Source of the DNA: Paramecium pentaurelia | Taxonomy: Eukaryota > Ciliophora > Oligohymenophorea > Peniculida > Parameciidae | Direction of reading: 5' to 3' | Assembly (NCBI GenBank): GCA_905183005.1 | Contig: CAJJDO010000051.1 | Coordinates: 1-64,000 of the forward strand | Length of the DNA: 64,000 bases | Part shown: piece by piece, positions 37,975 to 51,802 of the stretch | Numbering within the stretch: the first letter of the stretch is position 1 | How the letters are laid out: each line of letters starts with the position of its first letter | Program-made: the position numbers and the translations under genes | Notes under the pieces: generated by a model | The model's database searches: none | Seen by the model: the letters and a program-made list of their open reading frames with translations, nothing else | What the model was told of the DNA's origin: nothing

Positions 37975-40295
37975 ATGGGAATTTGTGCAAGTACTAAATC
38001 CATTCAAGTTCCTGCTCATGAACATGCACCTGAAACAGAATATAAACCATTTGTTTTCGACACAACTATCGTTCCTGAATAGCAACCTTAAGTTATTTAA
38101 AATAAAACACACACTGTTGCTGATCGAATCATTCCTTAGCATAATAATGCTATTTAAACCTCGACAGAATATGATTTAGCTCTACAAGAAATGTATTATT
38201 TTTAGAGAATATTTAGGCATAACAAATAATAAACAATATTTGAAGATTCAAAATTTCCACCTGCTCGAAGTAGTCTTTCATCAGATCCCAATTTTAAGAA
38301 AGGAAAAGACATTTCTTGGAAAAGACCAGACCAATTTTTATAGGCTGGTTCAATTAAATTATTTGATGTAATTATCTATATTGAATCAATAGGCCATTGA
38401 TCCTATGGACATTAAACAAGGTGAACTTGGAGATTGTTATTTTTTAAGTTCCTTATCTGCTTTAGCTGAAATTCCCTAATAAATCTAGAAACTATTCAGA
38501 CAATAAGAATATCAATAAAATGGTAAGAGTAATGTCTAAACATAAAGGTCTTTATGGAATTTACTTATGTAAGAATGGAATCCTATAGGAAATCATTGTA
38601 GATGATTTTATACCATGCAATCTATAAGGAGGTCCAATCTTCTCAAGAGCAAATGGAAATGAATTATGGGTGTTACTTTTAGAAAAAGCTTATGCAAAAA
38701 TATTTGGATCTTATCATAAAATAGAATCAGGTCTAGCAAGTTGTGCATTAAAAGACTTAACTGGAGCTCCAAGTGAATATTTTATTAGAAAAGCGGAAAC
38801 CTTAAAAGATGCTGATTTATGTTGGGAATTTATGGAGAAAAATGATAAATAAAAATATATATTGACAGCATCATCAGAGACAAATGATTAAGGTGTAGAA
38901 TTAGATAATGGAGGTGGAATAGTATCATAGCATTGTTATGCAATTTTGGATGTTTAAAGAGTGACTGGAAGTGATGGATAACCAGATAGAATCATTAAGA
39001 TAAGAAATGTATAAAATTAATTATATATTAAAATAGCCTTGGGGTAGAAAAGAATGGACAAAAGATTGGAGTGATAATTCTGCAAAATGGACACCTGAAT
39101 TAAGATAAAGATTTTAAGTTTAATAAAAAGATGATGGAATATTTTGGATGAGTGTTAAAGATTTTATAACTGAATTTAGTTAGGTTTGTGTATGCAAATT
39201 TAAACCAGATTATTTATATACAGCCACAACACTTTAAGTTGATAAATCAGATACTGTTACAACAAAAGTGATCTTAATGAAGGTATATTAGAAATCACAT
39301 GCATTTATTTCATTGACTTAATAAGATAAAAGATTTTTCTAAAAAGGTCATTAATATTCCTTAGCCAGATTAATTATTGGTGAATTAGATAAAAATACTA
39401 AAGAAGTATTACATTATTCAGGTTGTGCTTTTGATAATGAAAGAGATATTGTTGTTGAAAAAATATTTGAACCTGGATATTATGCATTATATATTGAAGT
39501 AGATTGGGCATAAAATTATGATCGATATTTAGCAATTTCTTGTTATGGATCAAATTCAGTTTAATTTTCTGAATTATAATTTTAAGCTGGTTAAGAAAAA
39601 TTAGCAATCAATACAATTTTTGATGGATTCTTAAGAGCACATGAAAGAGATACAGATGAAGAAAAAGTTAAGGATATTGAACCTGGAATTAGAAGAATTT
39701 CAGGTGTTGTTGCAGGATATCTTTATTATTGGTATTAAAATTAAACAACCAAAAAAACACTTCAAGAAGTTCTTCATTTAGATAAAATATAAAATTTAGA
39801 AGTATGCCCTCCTTTTTAAAATACCGCAGATGTTCAAGTCTAATGTAAACCTCTTTCTACTGTCATGGTTAAATATAGAGTTACTAAACAAGGTGGAGGT
39901 TCTTATGGATATGCATTAAAATGTTAAACATAAATTAGTGAGGCTAAATCTGAATAGGATATCATTCAACAAGCACTTCAAAAACCAGATTAAAAAGTTT
40001 AAAGAAGCTTTTAAGGATAAGTATAATATTTTAAATAATAAAGAATATACAAGTTTTCTTTTATCTTGTTAAATTCCCTGCAGGAGTAGCTTTCTTTTAT
40101 GAAAATAAAGAATCCAGAACATATTAAGAAACAATTACATTTGAAGTTACAAATCTGAAAGGAGTAGGCATAGATATCTCCAGAGATGTAGTCTTAGATA
40201 TTCCACCTGGGTAATCAAAACTGATTTAATTACAATCCATCGATCCAACTAAAGGATACTCATATAAATAATCGATTATGTTTAAGTTAATGTGA
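37975..40295 (+). CDS. calpain-family cysteine protease
   Basis: Five exons (37975-38367, 38393-38522, 38548-39008, 39037-40020, 40044-40295) with introns of 25, 25, 28 and 23 nt give 739 residues. The catalytic triad is complete: Cys in QGELGDCYFLSSLSALAE (about residue 146), His in GGGIVSQHCYAILDV (about 302) and Asn in IRNPWGRKEW (about 327). Two beta-sandwich (C2L/calpain-type) domains follow. There are no EF-hands, so it is an atypical calpain. The start MGICAST fits N-myristoylation at Gly2 with a nearby Cys4 for palmitoylation, which suggests membrane anchoring. Calpains are calcium-regulated intracellular proteases that make limited cuts in cytoskeletal and signalling proteins. The target is unknown. 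Confidence 0.93.
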
Positions 40296-40789
40296 GAAAT
40301 AATATGGTATTCAAGCAAATAATAAATATTATTAAATTATTTTTAATTTATTTAGTTAATTTATCATAAAATAAATGTGAATCTTATTTCATAACAGATA
40401 TTATTTTAAATACTATTTTTATTTAAATATTTTAGATATTAAATAAAATAATGCTTAAGAACTTTGGATTATTGATTTTTTTAGAAAATATCTAAGTGTA
40501 AATCTAGATTCATTTAAGTTTGCATGTTTATTAAATAATTCAGATTATTAATTAATCTCTTTGAGAATATTAAATTATGATAACACAGTAACATTATAAA
40601 TTCTAATAGAGGAATGAGTAATTAAAATATAAAATATAGCAATGATACTAATAGATATAAATATTTAATTTAACCTGTTAAAAAGATTTTATCACTTTTT
40701 ATTATATTTATAGTATATTTAATTAAAATCATAATAATATACTTGAAAATAGTAAAACTATTCTTTAAAAAATATAATATTATTAAATT
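40296..40789. other. intergenic AT-rich region
   Basis: No gene or RNA recognised. Confidence 0.4.
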
Positions 40790-41732
40790 ATGGCTAAACC
40801 TTTAAAGGTGCTTTTGGGAACATGTTTCTTTTAATTCTGGATCTTATTTATGGGATTAGCAGGCTACATGAGCTATAGATTAATTATTTATAGAGAATCT
40901 TGGAATATAGTGCTTTTTATTGTGACTATGTTCTTGCAAATTAAATATGTGAAATCAGAAACATACAAAAAGTTTTAATTATGGTTTAATATTATGGAAT
41001 GGTTTGATAAGAGAGAAATAGTGGAAATGGAGAAACCCAAGAAAAGTAATTCTATGGTATGAAATTCTAATAATTTAGTTTTGTTTTCATCCACATGGTA
41101 TATACAGTATGGGAATGGTTCATAATTTGTATACAAAAAATACATTCTTTGAAAATTTAGTTGTTTTGAGTTCAAGATTTGCATTATCAATACCATTTTC
41201 TGGGCTTTTATTAACATTATTTGGATTAGAAGGAGTACATCCAGAAAATTTAACTAAATTGTTGAAAAAAGGGTCTAATGTAGGAATAATGGTAGGGGGA
41301 TTTGAGGAAGCAACTTTAACAAAATATGGAGAAAATAGAGTTTATATAAAGGAAAGAAAAGGATTTATAAAGTATGCATTGAGATATGGAACTACAATCT
41401 ATCCTGTTTATACGTTTGGTGAAAATAATATGTTTTATACTTATAATGGGTTTTAATCTTTGAGACTTTGGCTTAATAAATTTAAATTGATAGGAACAAT
41501 ATATTGGAGTAGATTTTTAACAGTGCCTGTATTTAATATTGATTATGATAAATAGGAACCTCATATTGAGATGATAACAGTTTGTGGTAAAGGAATAGAA
41601 TTACCTAAGATTGAGAATCCATCTAAAGAAGATATAGATAAATATCATCAAATTTATATTCAAGGATTGAAGGATTTATATGATATTAATGCACCTAAAT
41701 ATGCACCAAAAGTACCTTTATAGATATTTTGA
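40790..41732 (+). CDS. diacylglycerol O-acyltransferase 2 family enzyme
   Basis: Exons 40790-41056 and 41079-41732 (22-nt intron) encode 306 residues. Two adjacent N-terminal membrane segments (about residues 8-30 and 38-55) lead into the conserved FCFHPHGIYSMG (HPHG at residues 93-96), the family's active-site motif. Further blocks are VGIMVGGFEEATL, RKGFIKYALRYGTTIYPVYTFGENN and the C-terminal KYHQIYIQGLKDLYD. These match the DGAT2/MGAT family, which acylates mono- or diacylglycerol with acyl-CoA at the ER or lipid droplets. Whether the acceptor is diacylglycerol, monoacylglycerol or a wax alcohol cannot be decided. The length (about 300) is normal for the family. Confidence 0.92.
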
Positions 41733-41885
41733 AATATATTGTTTATGTAATTGTAAATGATTTAATTTTAATTTATTATTAAAATAAAGGTTTCTTTTTG
41801 GAGAAAAATGAATAAAAAAGATTAGAATAAAAGTAGAATATAAGATACTTATATATATTTATAAAATAAATATTTAATTAATTTC

Positions 41886-44800
41886 TCATTTCCTATCATT
41901 TTCTAATTAATCTATTTCTTTAACTAATTATAGGTTTTTAACATCTTCAAAATCATCATTACTATCATTTCTAACTGGTTCAATGAAATAACCTTTAGTT
42001 TTACGATTAATCCATTTAAATTCAACTTCTTTATTAAAAGTAAATAGAAATTAATCAGGAAAAGTTGATTCAAGTAATTATTTTGTTTCTTCTGATACTT
42101 AAACCTTACCACGTTCTCCATTAGATTCCATTTTATTTGATATCATTACATCTGCTCCATATACATCATATCTCACAATTTCAGTACCCAAAATTCCTCC
42201 AATTACACGACCCTATAAATTATTATAAATATTATACTGTATGAATTCCAATTCTCATATCTAATCCATCGAAACCAATTATAGCTCTCACTTATCTAAT
42301 AGTTTCTATCATTTGAAATCCTAATTCAACAACATTTCTGGCTTCTTATGCTGGATTTCTTTAGGTTACATCAACAATACCAAAGGCAACATAACAATCT
42401 CCAATTGTATACAATTTATAGGCATTTTAAGTTAAACATTTTTTATCAAATTCAGTGAATAGATTTCTAAGCATATTTACTACTTATTCAGGTTCAACTT
42501 TACTAGAATATTCAGTAAATCCAGCAATATCTGCAAATAATAATGTGGCATCTTCAAATTAATCAACCAACACCATTCTTTAATTAGTATTTGATAAAAA
42601 CTATTTCAATATATGAGATGGAAGTAGATATTTAACTAAATTTTATGTTTACATTTTCTTAGTTTCAAGTGATCTTTTATTATTAAATGTACCTAAATCT
42701 TAAAAGAATAAATGATATTAAATTATGAAAGTCATACAACTTTAAAATACTGTATAATATGCTACAGATAAATCTTTGTATTTAATTAAAACTATCAATA
42801 ATTAAGCAATAAAAAAACAAAAATTAAAACAAATTTTGAATTTTATTGAGATATTTGGTATTGAAGAGAAAAAACATATTAATAGGATTCCTTCTGCTGC
42901 TTATAATTCAACTGATTTCTTTGTTAATATAATGAATTCCAATATTATACTTATTAATAATGCAATATAAGTAGTCAAGAAATATTCATATTTATAAAAT
43001 CGATGTTTTAATTTCTTATTTTGTAGTAATGCTAAAATCAATAATATAGTAGAAACTATAAATCGTATAATAAAAACAATTAACCAATTTGTTTCATTTT
43101 ACATATAAAGTAAAGATACTGTCTTTGAAATATATTAAATAAAGTGCAATAATAATATTAAAACTATATTTATACCTTCTTTTTATTCCATAAATTCTTT
43201 ACCAAGATCTTTTTAACTATCTTTAAAATCAAGATAAAATTTTGATTTCTCTAATTATAATGCTTCACTAACAAATTGTTCATCTTCATCAAATTAAATT
43301 TTCTCAATTTCAATTTCATAATCTGGTGCTTCATCTATCATTTCAATATATAAATCTCTTCTTAATTTTTAAGATAGATCATGAAGTAAATTTGTTTGAT
43401 TCTTTTCATGAAATGATTCTTCTCTAAAATTATTGTTTGAATGAGCACTTTCTTCAGCTTAATAAACAACAATTGGAGGTAGATTTCTATTACTAGTTTA
43501 TTAGATAGCATTCTAACTACCTGAATGTTATAATTACAAAGCTAAAGCAGATCTATTATCTTATTGTTTCATTATTAAAGTAGGTCCTCTTTATCCTCTT
43601 TTTCTAATAGGAATTAAATCTTTTTATGTTGAATCCTTTAATTAAATTTAACTATTCGAATTATTTTCATAAGATTATTATTTCTCAATTCTTTAACTTG
43701 AATCTCTTGTTAACAAATCAAATTATTTATTTTATTATGGTACTTTTAATTAACGATGTTCAGTTTTAGGTGTAACAGGATCTAATCTATTCATTGTTTA
43801 TTAATCTTATTAACTTGGATCAAATTTAGGAATCAATCCCTTTTTCTTCCTTTCTTTTTTATCTGTATTTCTCTTAATTTATGTAATGATTTGCCATGTA
43901 ATCAATTCTCCCTTACCTTTAGCATTAACCTTTCTCTAATTAAATTGTAAATCTGGCATATTCAATTCCATATAAGCTTCATTAGATATAGTTATTTCTG
44001 CATCTTATCCAGTAGAACATACTCTACTTGTTGTATTTACTGTATCACCAATTAATGAAAATTATGGTTTATGATGTCCAATAACTCCAGCTATTACTCT
44101 ACCATAATGAATTCCAATTTTTATTCTAACATTACCACTCTATCCAAATTTGAATTTCTTTGAATATTCCATCATTTCTAATGATAATTATACTGCCTTT
44201 ATATATATGATAATTAATTTACTCGTTTAACAGCACTCTAATTAATGAATTTAGTCCCTTAATCAACTGCTCTTAATCCTCCAGCTGCCATATAAGTCTT
44301 TCCAACAGTCTCAATCTTTTACATCCCATTTGAAACACATAATGCATCAAATCCTCTAAATAGACTATCCAATAAATTAACAATATTCTCTTTTTCAACT
44401 GCTATCAAATCATCAAATCCACATATATCACAAAATAAAATTGAAACTTCCCCTTAATTCTCTTATATTTCATACATTCCCTCTTAAAATATTAATATAT
44501 TATTATACTTGCATTAATCCTATCTCTTATAAATTTAGGTAATAATATAGATAAAACATTTGTCATTTATGTAGTCTCTTAATTGAGTGTTGCAGTCAAC
44601 ATAAAATCTTACTTTTCCAACATATTCAATTTATGTTGTAAAGATATGAATAATATAAGAGTTATCAATACTATTAAATTACCATTAATTATTTGATAAT
44701 AATCTTCTTCAACTAAGAATTTTCTAAAGAATCCTACAATAGATAAAGTAGCTATTATAAAATTAAGTAATGGAATATGCAATTTTGAAAAGATTATAAT

Positions 44801-47800
44801 TACAATATAGGATTGACTTAATAAAATATCATAAGTTCCATCTTATGCAAAATCAGATACCATTTTAGTTAATAGTCTGATACATGCTATAATTAAATTG
44901 ATTTAAAAGAAATGTTTTAAATAAATACTTGAGAATATCAATATTAGAAATATGGATTATAGACTAATACTTAGTATATATATTATAAAGTAAGTTTTAG
45001 TTTGAATATCAGTTTAATATGTTAATATATATATAATTAAAGCAAAGACTTCTAAAAATATGAGTGATAAACCTAATTTAAGTTTTTCAAATTTAATCCA
45101 TCTTAATTTAGACATCCTCTTAAATTTCATTTCTGTATCTTTATTTAAAAATCTTAATGTTAATCTATTGATTTTATCAGAATTTACTTTTAATTCACAA
45201 ATTACATCTTATATTGCAATATCCATTTCATCCTTATTCTTTTTAAATACTTTTCCAGCCAATTATGCAAATCTTTTAATTAAATTATGATATTTTTTAG
45301 CACCATTTTTAGGTGGTTTTCCCATATAATTTAATACTTCTTCATATTATTATTTATCAATCAATGATTAACAAAAAAGAGGTTAGATCATTTCAATTAT
45401 GCTACTAAAACAATATTATGCAAATCCATATGAAAAAAGTGCTAACCAAGTTTATGGTAATGTAAATAATTCTATAAAACCATCCATATTGTCAAAATAT
45501 GCAGTTAAAATTGCCATAACAAGCCAACATAGACAATATGTACTTATAAAGGCAATCCAAGCATATTTACTCTAATTAGTAGATACCATTAATTTAACTA
45601 TATCACTTAATATTAACAAAATTAATAGCATTTATTTAAATGTATCAATTGGAATATCATCCAATATTCTTAAAGAAATGTAAAGTAATGCTGCATCTAA
45701 CAATGCATTTCCATTAATTTTAAAAATAAAAGAAGCTACCTTCTTTTTTTTAAATATTTTAATATTATTCTTAAATTATTCTATATATGTAATAGAATCC
45801 TTATCATATTATCTTTACATTTTAGATTTTAAACTTACTAATTGTTGAATAAATAACAAGATGCTTTAATATACAGTCAACCATGTACCTGTAAAAATAG
45901 TATTATTTTAACTACAATAGGTTGCATAATAGAGAAATAATATATAAATTATAAGTAATGATCTATAAAATGAGAAAACTAATAAATCATCATAGACTTC
46001 AGCAAATATTCTACTTTCAAAAAACATTAAGGCACTTAAATTAACATAATCTTTCAAACAAACATCAGCAGTGGGTATGATCCACATTTCATTTTATAAG
46101 AATTTACGATTTAATGGATTATCCAATAATTTATTAGAAGTGATTTTTCTATTTAATTTTAATTTTGTATTGCCTCTCTAATAAGATTGATTTTAAATAG
46201 GGAAATGACAATACTATACTCCAATATTAGCTTAACAAAACATACGTATATCATTAAATGAATCACCAACAGCTAAAACTCTTTTATTGCCAATAAATTA
46301 AGTTTATATAATATTAATGATTTTAGCCTTCTAATTTTAATTAAATTTATAAGCTACCAAAGAATTACTAAAATAAAGCAAAAACATAAAATGTGATAAT
46401 AAGTAACTGTCAGAAAGGATGTCATTAAAATATTCACCACTTAAAATAATACTAAATGATTTAATATCAGGATAAGTAATATATTTCTCATCTTAAGTAA
46501 AAGTCTTATGATATTTATCAAGAGTACTCATTCTCATAGGTTTAGATTATGTTTATTCATCTAATTTAAGTTATTGAGAAATTATAGTAAGATGATTTTT
46601 CATTACTACTCTTGCATTTTCATTATCTAAATATAAAAGAGTATCATAATGATTAACTATTTTTGATTTAAAAGCAATAGGTAATACCCTACTGATTTCA
46701 TCTCCACTCAAAAGATATAAACTCAAATCAGCCTATTTCATTTGATTAATTAATGGTTTTGTATCTTTTCTCATCTATTCCTTAACACCAACAACCTAAA
46801 TAATCTGCATATCTTTTGATATTTCATTAAAAGCATTTATACCTTCTTCACCTTAATAACGAGACATAAATAGACTTGCATCTTTCTCTTTTAAATACAC
46901 TTTTGAATAAATAACAGATCTCATTCCACACATATGTAATTTCTAAAAAACTTTATCCCAATATTCTCTACTACCTTTATCAACATCAATATAAACTGGT
47001 AATGAATTGGTTTCTTCTCTCATAATAAATACATATTATAAACTTTCCATTGGATCACTTTCATTTATTAATAGAAATTTCTCTTATAATTTATCAGGAT
47101 ATAAAACTAATACTCCTTATTATGTAGCATTAAGATAATGGGCCATAACCTAAAATTCCATCACTTCACCAAAAAAATCAATTATATACACAACCTTACC
47201 ATTGAATTCATTACAACATAAAAATTTAATGTCTAATAAACTAACAAATCTTAGTAGTTCTTGATCAAATGTAAATTATGTTGAATCATGCATAAAATGA
47301 TCTTCACTTGGAGAATATCTTGAAACAATCTCTTAACATAAAAGAAGTGATAAAATGGCTTCCTAATATAATAATTTATTTAAGCCATGAATAAGATGCC
47401 TATAAAAATCATTCTCTCTTGAAAAGATTACCTCTAAATCTTCTTCAGCTACTTTATCCATTTACATAGACTTTTTAATACTTTATTATCTTTTCATATC
47501 TCTTGATGAATTTTCCAATATCTTTCTACTCATTATAGATTTATTATCAAATGATCTTTATTCATCCTTATAAGATGATTATTTAATAAGCATTTCATCT
47601 TCTTATAGTTAATGCATACCACCTTAACTAGCACTAACTTATACAGGAGCAGTAGCAATAGCTTTTTTATTAAAAAATGGCTTTGGTTTATTTGTACATA
47701 ATTCAGGTGTTATTCTATAATGAGTATCATCAAAATCTTCTAATTTCATATTCTCAAATTCTCCATCTCCATCTTCCATTGGATTTGCAATACTTTTACT

Positions 47801-49255
47801 ACTAGCTAAATCTTATCTCCCTGATTCATAACTGGGTATCTTTTTTGAAGTTCTATGTTAAATAGTCAATTTGAAAATTCCTGTATGTCTAATCTTTTTA
47901 GATTATATATCCAAATCAGATTCTTCAATTTCTTCCATTTAAAAATTTGGATCTTGCTTAATTTAATTTTGAATATTTTCTTTAAAGATATTCCATTAAT
48001 TTTTATTCATTTTATTATAACTAAATTTATACATTGTATCTTCTACAATTAAAGCATGTATTCTACATTCTCCAGTAGTTATTGTACCTGTTTTATCAAA
48101 ACATACATATTCAGTCATAACCATATCTCCTACAGATACTGGATTTAATTATAGATAATCAATATTTGCATTTTAAAATCCCTTATATTTTGTAAATTTA
48201 ATATGTGCATTTATAACTTCAATTAAATCAATACAATTATAAAAGTATATAGGAGTAGTCTTCAAATATTAAAGTAAATAAAAAATAAGAGTGATTACAT
48301 CAAAATCAGCTTGATTATATGGTAAACATGCTGCAAATGATGCTAAAAACCAACTAAAAATGGAAATTATTAAAGATATTCCAAGAGTAAGTGCAAAAAA
48401 CATACTAGATTTCTTAACAAAGAATGATTTCTTTTCTTATTTTTCCATATTTAAATAACAAAAACAATTATTACCTGTCTATAACACTACTCCTATCACA
48501 TATTAACATGTTTTTAATTATTCTTCTCTAAATATTATATTTCTATTCTCAAATTACTCTCCCTTAGGATCTTTTTTCAATTTAATAAATCCAAATATTT
48601 AAGCATCTTAAATGTTGTACTGAATACTACCTGTTAATAATTTCTTATAATCAAATCCTTGTAATCTATTTCTACCATTCTTTAACATAGTCAATTATGT
48701 AGGTTATCTAGTCTAATCCATAGTTTGACCTTAAAAATTTTGAGTTTAGACTTAAAGAATTTCATCTGAAACATCCAATAATAACATATCAGCTGGACAT
48801 ATTTCATTTCGTTTTAAATAGATTATATCACCTAATTCAACTTAATCCCAAGAACAATTCTCATAAAGAGATGTTTTAGGTTTTTTGAAGGATGATTATT
48901 ATTGTTGTTATTACTGGGTGATCAATTATTTTGGTTTGTCTCTTCTAAGCCTACGAAAACGTGTGACCTTTCTGCCATTAACAATTTAATCCTCCTTTCT
49001 TTTAATATGATCAAAGTAAAGAGCCTTCGATATTTATAGCACCAAATGCATTGTTAGTGGTACTACATATACAACAAGTTCTTCATCAGTGGCTCCAAAT
49101 ACAGAAAAATGCAGAATCATCACAATAAAATAAATTACTACTCCTATCCGTTCAAATTATTTGAAAAACAGGTTTAATACTGAAAAATTAATATAAGTGC
49201 TCTTAACCTTATTTCCTTTATTGCTCATGATATTCATACACTCTCCCTATTCCAT
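41886..49255 (-). CDS. P4-ATPase / guanylyl cyclase fusion protein
   Basis: This giant multi-exon minus-strand gene (the last intron is at 42213-42237; others were not all placed) encodes a flippase-like half followed by two class III cyclase cassettes. That layout is known only from ciliate and apicomplexan guanylyl cyclases. The ATPase half has a first membrane block (NKVKSTYINFSVLNLFFKQF), then FDKTGTITTGE with the phosphorylated Asp (about 48085-48100), and VGDSFND (about 46252-46272). Six-helix blocks flank each cyclase. Cyclase 1 (about 44450-43920) has KIETVGKTYMAAGG, with the Glu that selects guanine, and lacks the metal-binding Asp pair. Cyclase 2 (about 42550-42060) has LLFADIAGFTEYSS and TIGDCYVAFG, supplying the metal Asps, so the two domains are in inverted order relative to mammalian adenylyl cyclase. 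The ATPase DGET is replaced by QGQT. The start at 49255 is the first in-frame ATG before the membrane block. Confidence 0.92.
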
Positions 49256-50504
49256 TTCTAGCTGTGATACAAAGACTTAGTTACATGATACTTATATTTC
49301 ACTTGCTTTGTGGCTACATGCTGAAACTTGGTCTTCAAATATTCAAATATCAAAAGTGAAAGCTATTTCATTAATTATTTTTAATATGTTTTTTATTTTA
49401 CTATTTTTATAAAACATATTCTCTCTATCAAAGTCAATATCATAACATCATCTAATTCTAATTGACATCAATCTACTACCTTCTAGATTAATTCCAGAAT
49501 TACCGATACTTATTTTAAGTTAATTTCAATCATCTTAATATCTCCTTGTTATGCAGCTGTCTTAAACAATATATTCATTTACTCATTCCTTTTATACCTG
49601 CCTATATGTTTTATTAGTTGATAAAAGGAAAGATTTAAAAGGAAACTGTTGTATCCATAAATTAGATAATTACTGTGTAAAATAATAATAAAACAGAATC
49701 CTGAAATATTATGAGTAATAGGAAATTTATTATGAGATTATAAATTTTGATTAATTGTTTTAGATGAATACTTGATTTTGTGACAATTGGTCTTGTTGAA
49801 TTATACAATTAAAGTTGATAGAAAGAATACAACAAAATTTAAGTATTGTATAGTTGCAATTGATGGATATTTGTTTTCATGTCCAATCCATCTATATAAT
49901 TGTGTAATCAAGGTAATAAAAGAGGATTTATAATTTGTGATAATAAAATCAATTTTAAGAATAGAAATATTGTACATAAAAATTAGTTATTGATTCTCAA
50001 ATATATGTAATGATATCATTATATACTGATATTGAAATACATTGCAAATACATTTTCTTATATATATATAGAATGTTTAGAAATTAATTAAAAATAAACA
50101 AAATTTTTAGATCAAGTCAATTTTTTATCAATTTTTGATTAATTTTATTTTTCATTATTATTCATTAAAAATGTTACTATTATTATTATACCTTTAATAA
50201 TATTTCTAATTTCAAATATGATTGTACTTATCTTTTTATTTACTTATTAATATTGATCATCAAAGATAGTTATTAAAACTTATATAATAATAATTGATTA
50301 TCTTAAATCCTAGATATTCATGATCAATAATAAAACTATTAGAAATTTAGTTACTTTTAATATTATTTTGTGAAATCAAAAATTAAGGAACACTTCTTTT
50401 GAATTTCTTATTAAAAAAACAACATTTAATTTTAAGTTATTATTTATATGTTTAAAATAGATGATAATTTTAATTAATATATATTTGAAATTTTATTAAC
50501 TGCT
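49256..50504. other. intergenic region upstream of the cyclase gene
   Basis: On the minus strand, a frame continues 5' of 49255 for about 100 codons but is interrupted by two TGA codons, so it is probably non-coding, or 5' leader with unplaced exons. The rest is AT-rich. An in-frame upstream ATG for the next plus-strand gene is at 50448. Confidence 0.4.
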
Positions 50505-51632
50505 ATGAGTTCAGATTAGTCAATTGATAATAATTCAAATCATTGGGAATAATTTGAATAATTTAGAAAAAAAATTACTTAAGAGTGTTAGAGTGAAGAA
50601 AAACACTTTAAAACTAAAAGGGATTCATACACTTCATTAGAAAAAATTAGAAAATCTTCAATCCATGATGAAAGTGGACCTAAAGAAGTGTAATTCACTG
50701 TTGATAGCAAACCTCCAATACTTGTATAACCAAGTGAAGCTGATAGAATAATTAAATTAAGAATAGAGAATTAAGAATTAAAAGAAAAATTAGAAAAATA
50801 TGAAAAAAATTAATAAGAGCATTAAACAAATTCAGAAGAATTAGAATTAATTAAATAAGCACATGCAAAATAATTAAAGTCATAAAAGGAATATTATGAA
50901 GTTGAAAATAATTAATTGAAAAATAAAATAAATTCATTTAATGAAGAATTAGAAGAATTAAAAAAAGTATATAAAGAAAAAAATATGAAGTTGTATAATC
51001 TTGTATTACAATTAGAATAAGTATAAAATAATATTTATATCCAATAGGAAAAATAATAATTGATAGATAAAAATATCTAATTATTAGAGAATAGATAATA
51101 AAGTTCATAATAAGATGTTCATCATCTTGTTGAAGAGAGAACAAGAGTATTGAGTGAATAAATATATTAATTAGAAGAAAGAAATGCTAAATTATAAGTA
51201 GAGAAAAGTAAAATTGAAGAAAAATATATGAATGTATTGAGTGGTAAATAGTAATCAATGTAAAAAACAGTAAGATCAGAAAGATCTGAAAGAAAAGAAA
51301 CAAAGAATTGTGATACAGATCGTAAGTCAGTTGAAAAATTAAATCGATCTTCAATACATAAATCTGATTGCAAACCTCCTATACCTACATCAATTAGTTA
51401 AAGTTTTGAACATCTTCCACCATCTTAAAAACCAATATTAAAACCTTCTAAATTAAATATTTCTTCAAAAGAGAATTTATAAACTATGAATCACTCAAAA
51501 ATACTTGATACACCTAAATCAACTAGAAAATCCTCTAGAGCATAATCTTCTGTTTCTAAAAAAGTAACAAAACCCCAAAGTTAAACTTAAAAAGTTGTCA
51601 AAAAAAAGTAAATATATTCTAAAATTAAATGA
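50505..51632 (+). CDS. coiled-coil protein of unknown function
   Basis: An uninterrupted 375-codon frame runs from ATG 50505 to TGA 51630-51632; an in-frame ATG at 50448 would add 19 hydrophobic-leaning residues. Residues about 90-255 form a long coiled coil (RIIKLRIENQELKEKLEKYE and similar), rich in Glu, Lys, Gln and Leu. The N-terminus is acidic and Asn-rich. The C-terminal third is Ser/Pro/Lys-rich and basic (STRKSSRAQSSVSKKVTKPQ), probably disordered and phosphorylated. It has no introns, unlike most neighbours. No family could be named; a cytoskeletal role is plausible but unproven. Confidence 0.7.
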
Positions 51633-51802
51633 AACTAAATATATATATATATAATTATTTATATATGGAAATTTAAAATAAAAGAATCATAAATATTTAA
51701 AAAAGAAGATGTTTTATAATAAAGATATTATTCTAAATTACAATAAATATTTCTACTAAAATTAAGAGATTATTAAATTTAATTGAATTTAATTTTATTT
51801 AA

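Noticed and set aside
49300..49580. 5' extension of the guanylyl cyclase gene
   Set aside because: The in-frame upstream sequence contains two TGA codons and no clear splice sites; it may be leader sequence only.
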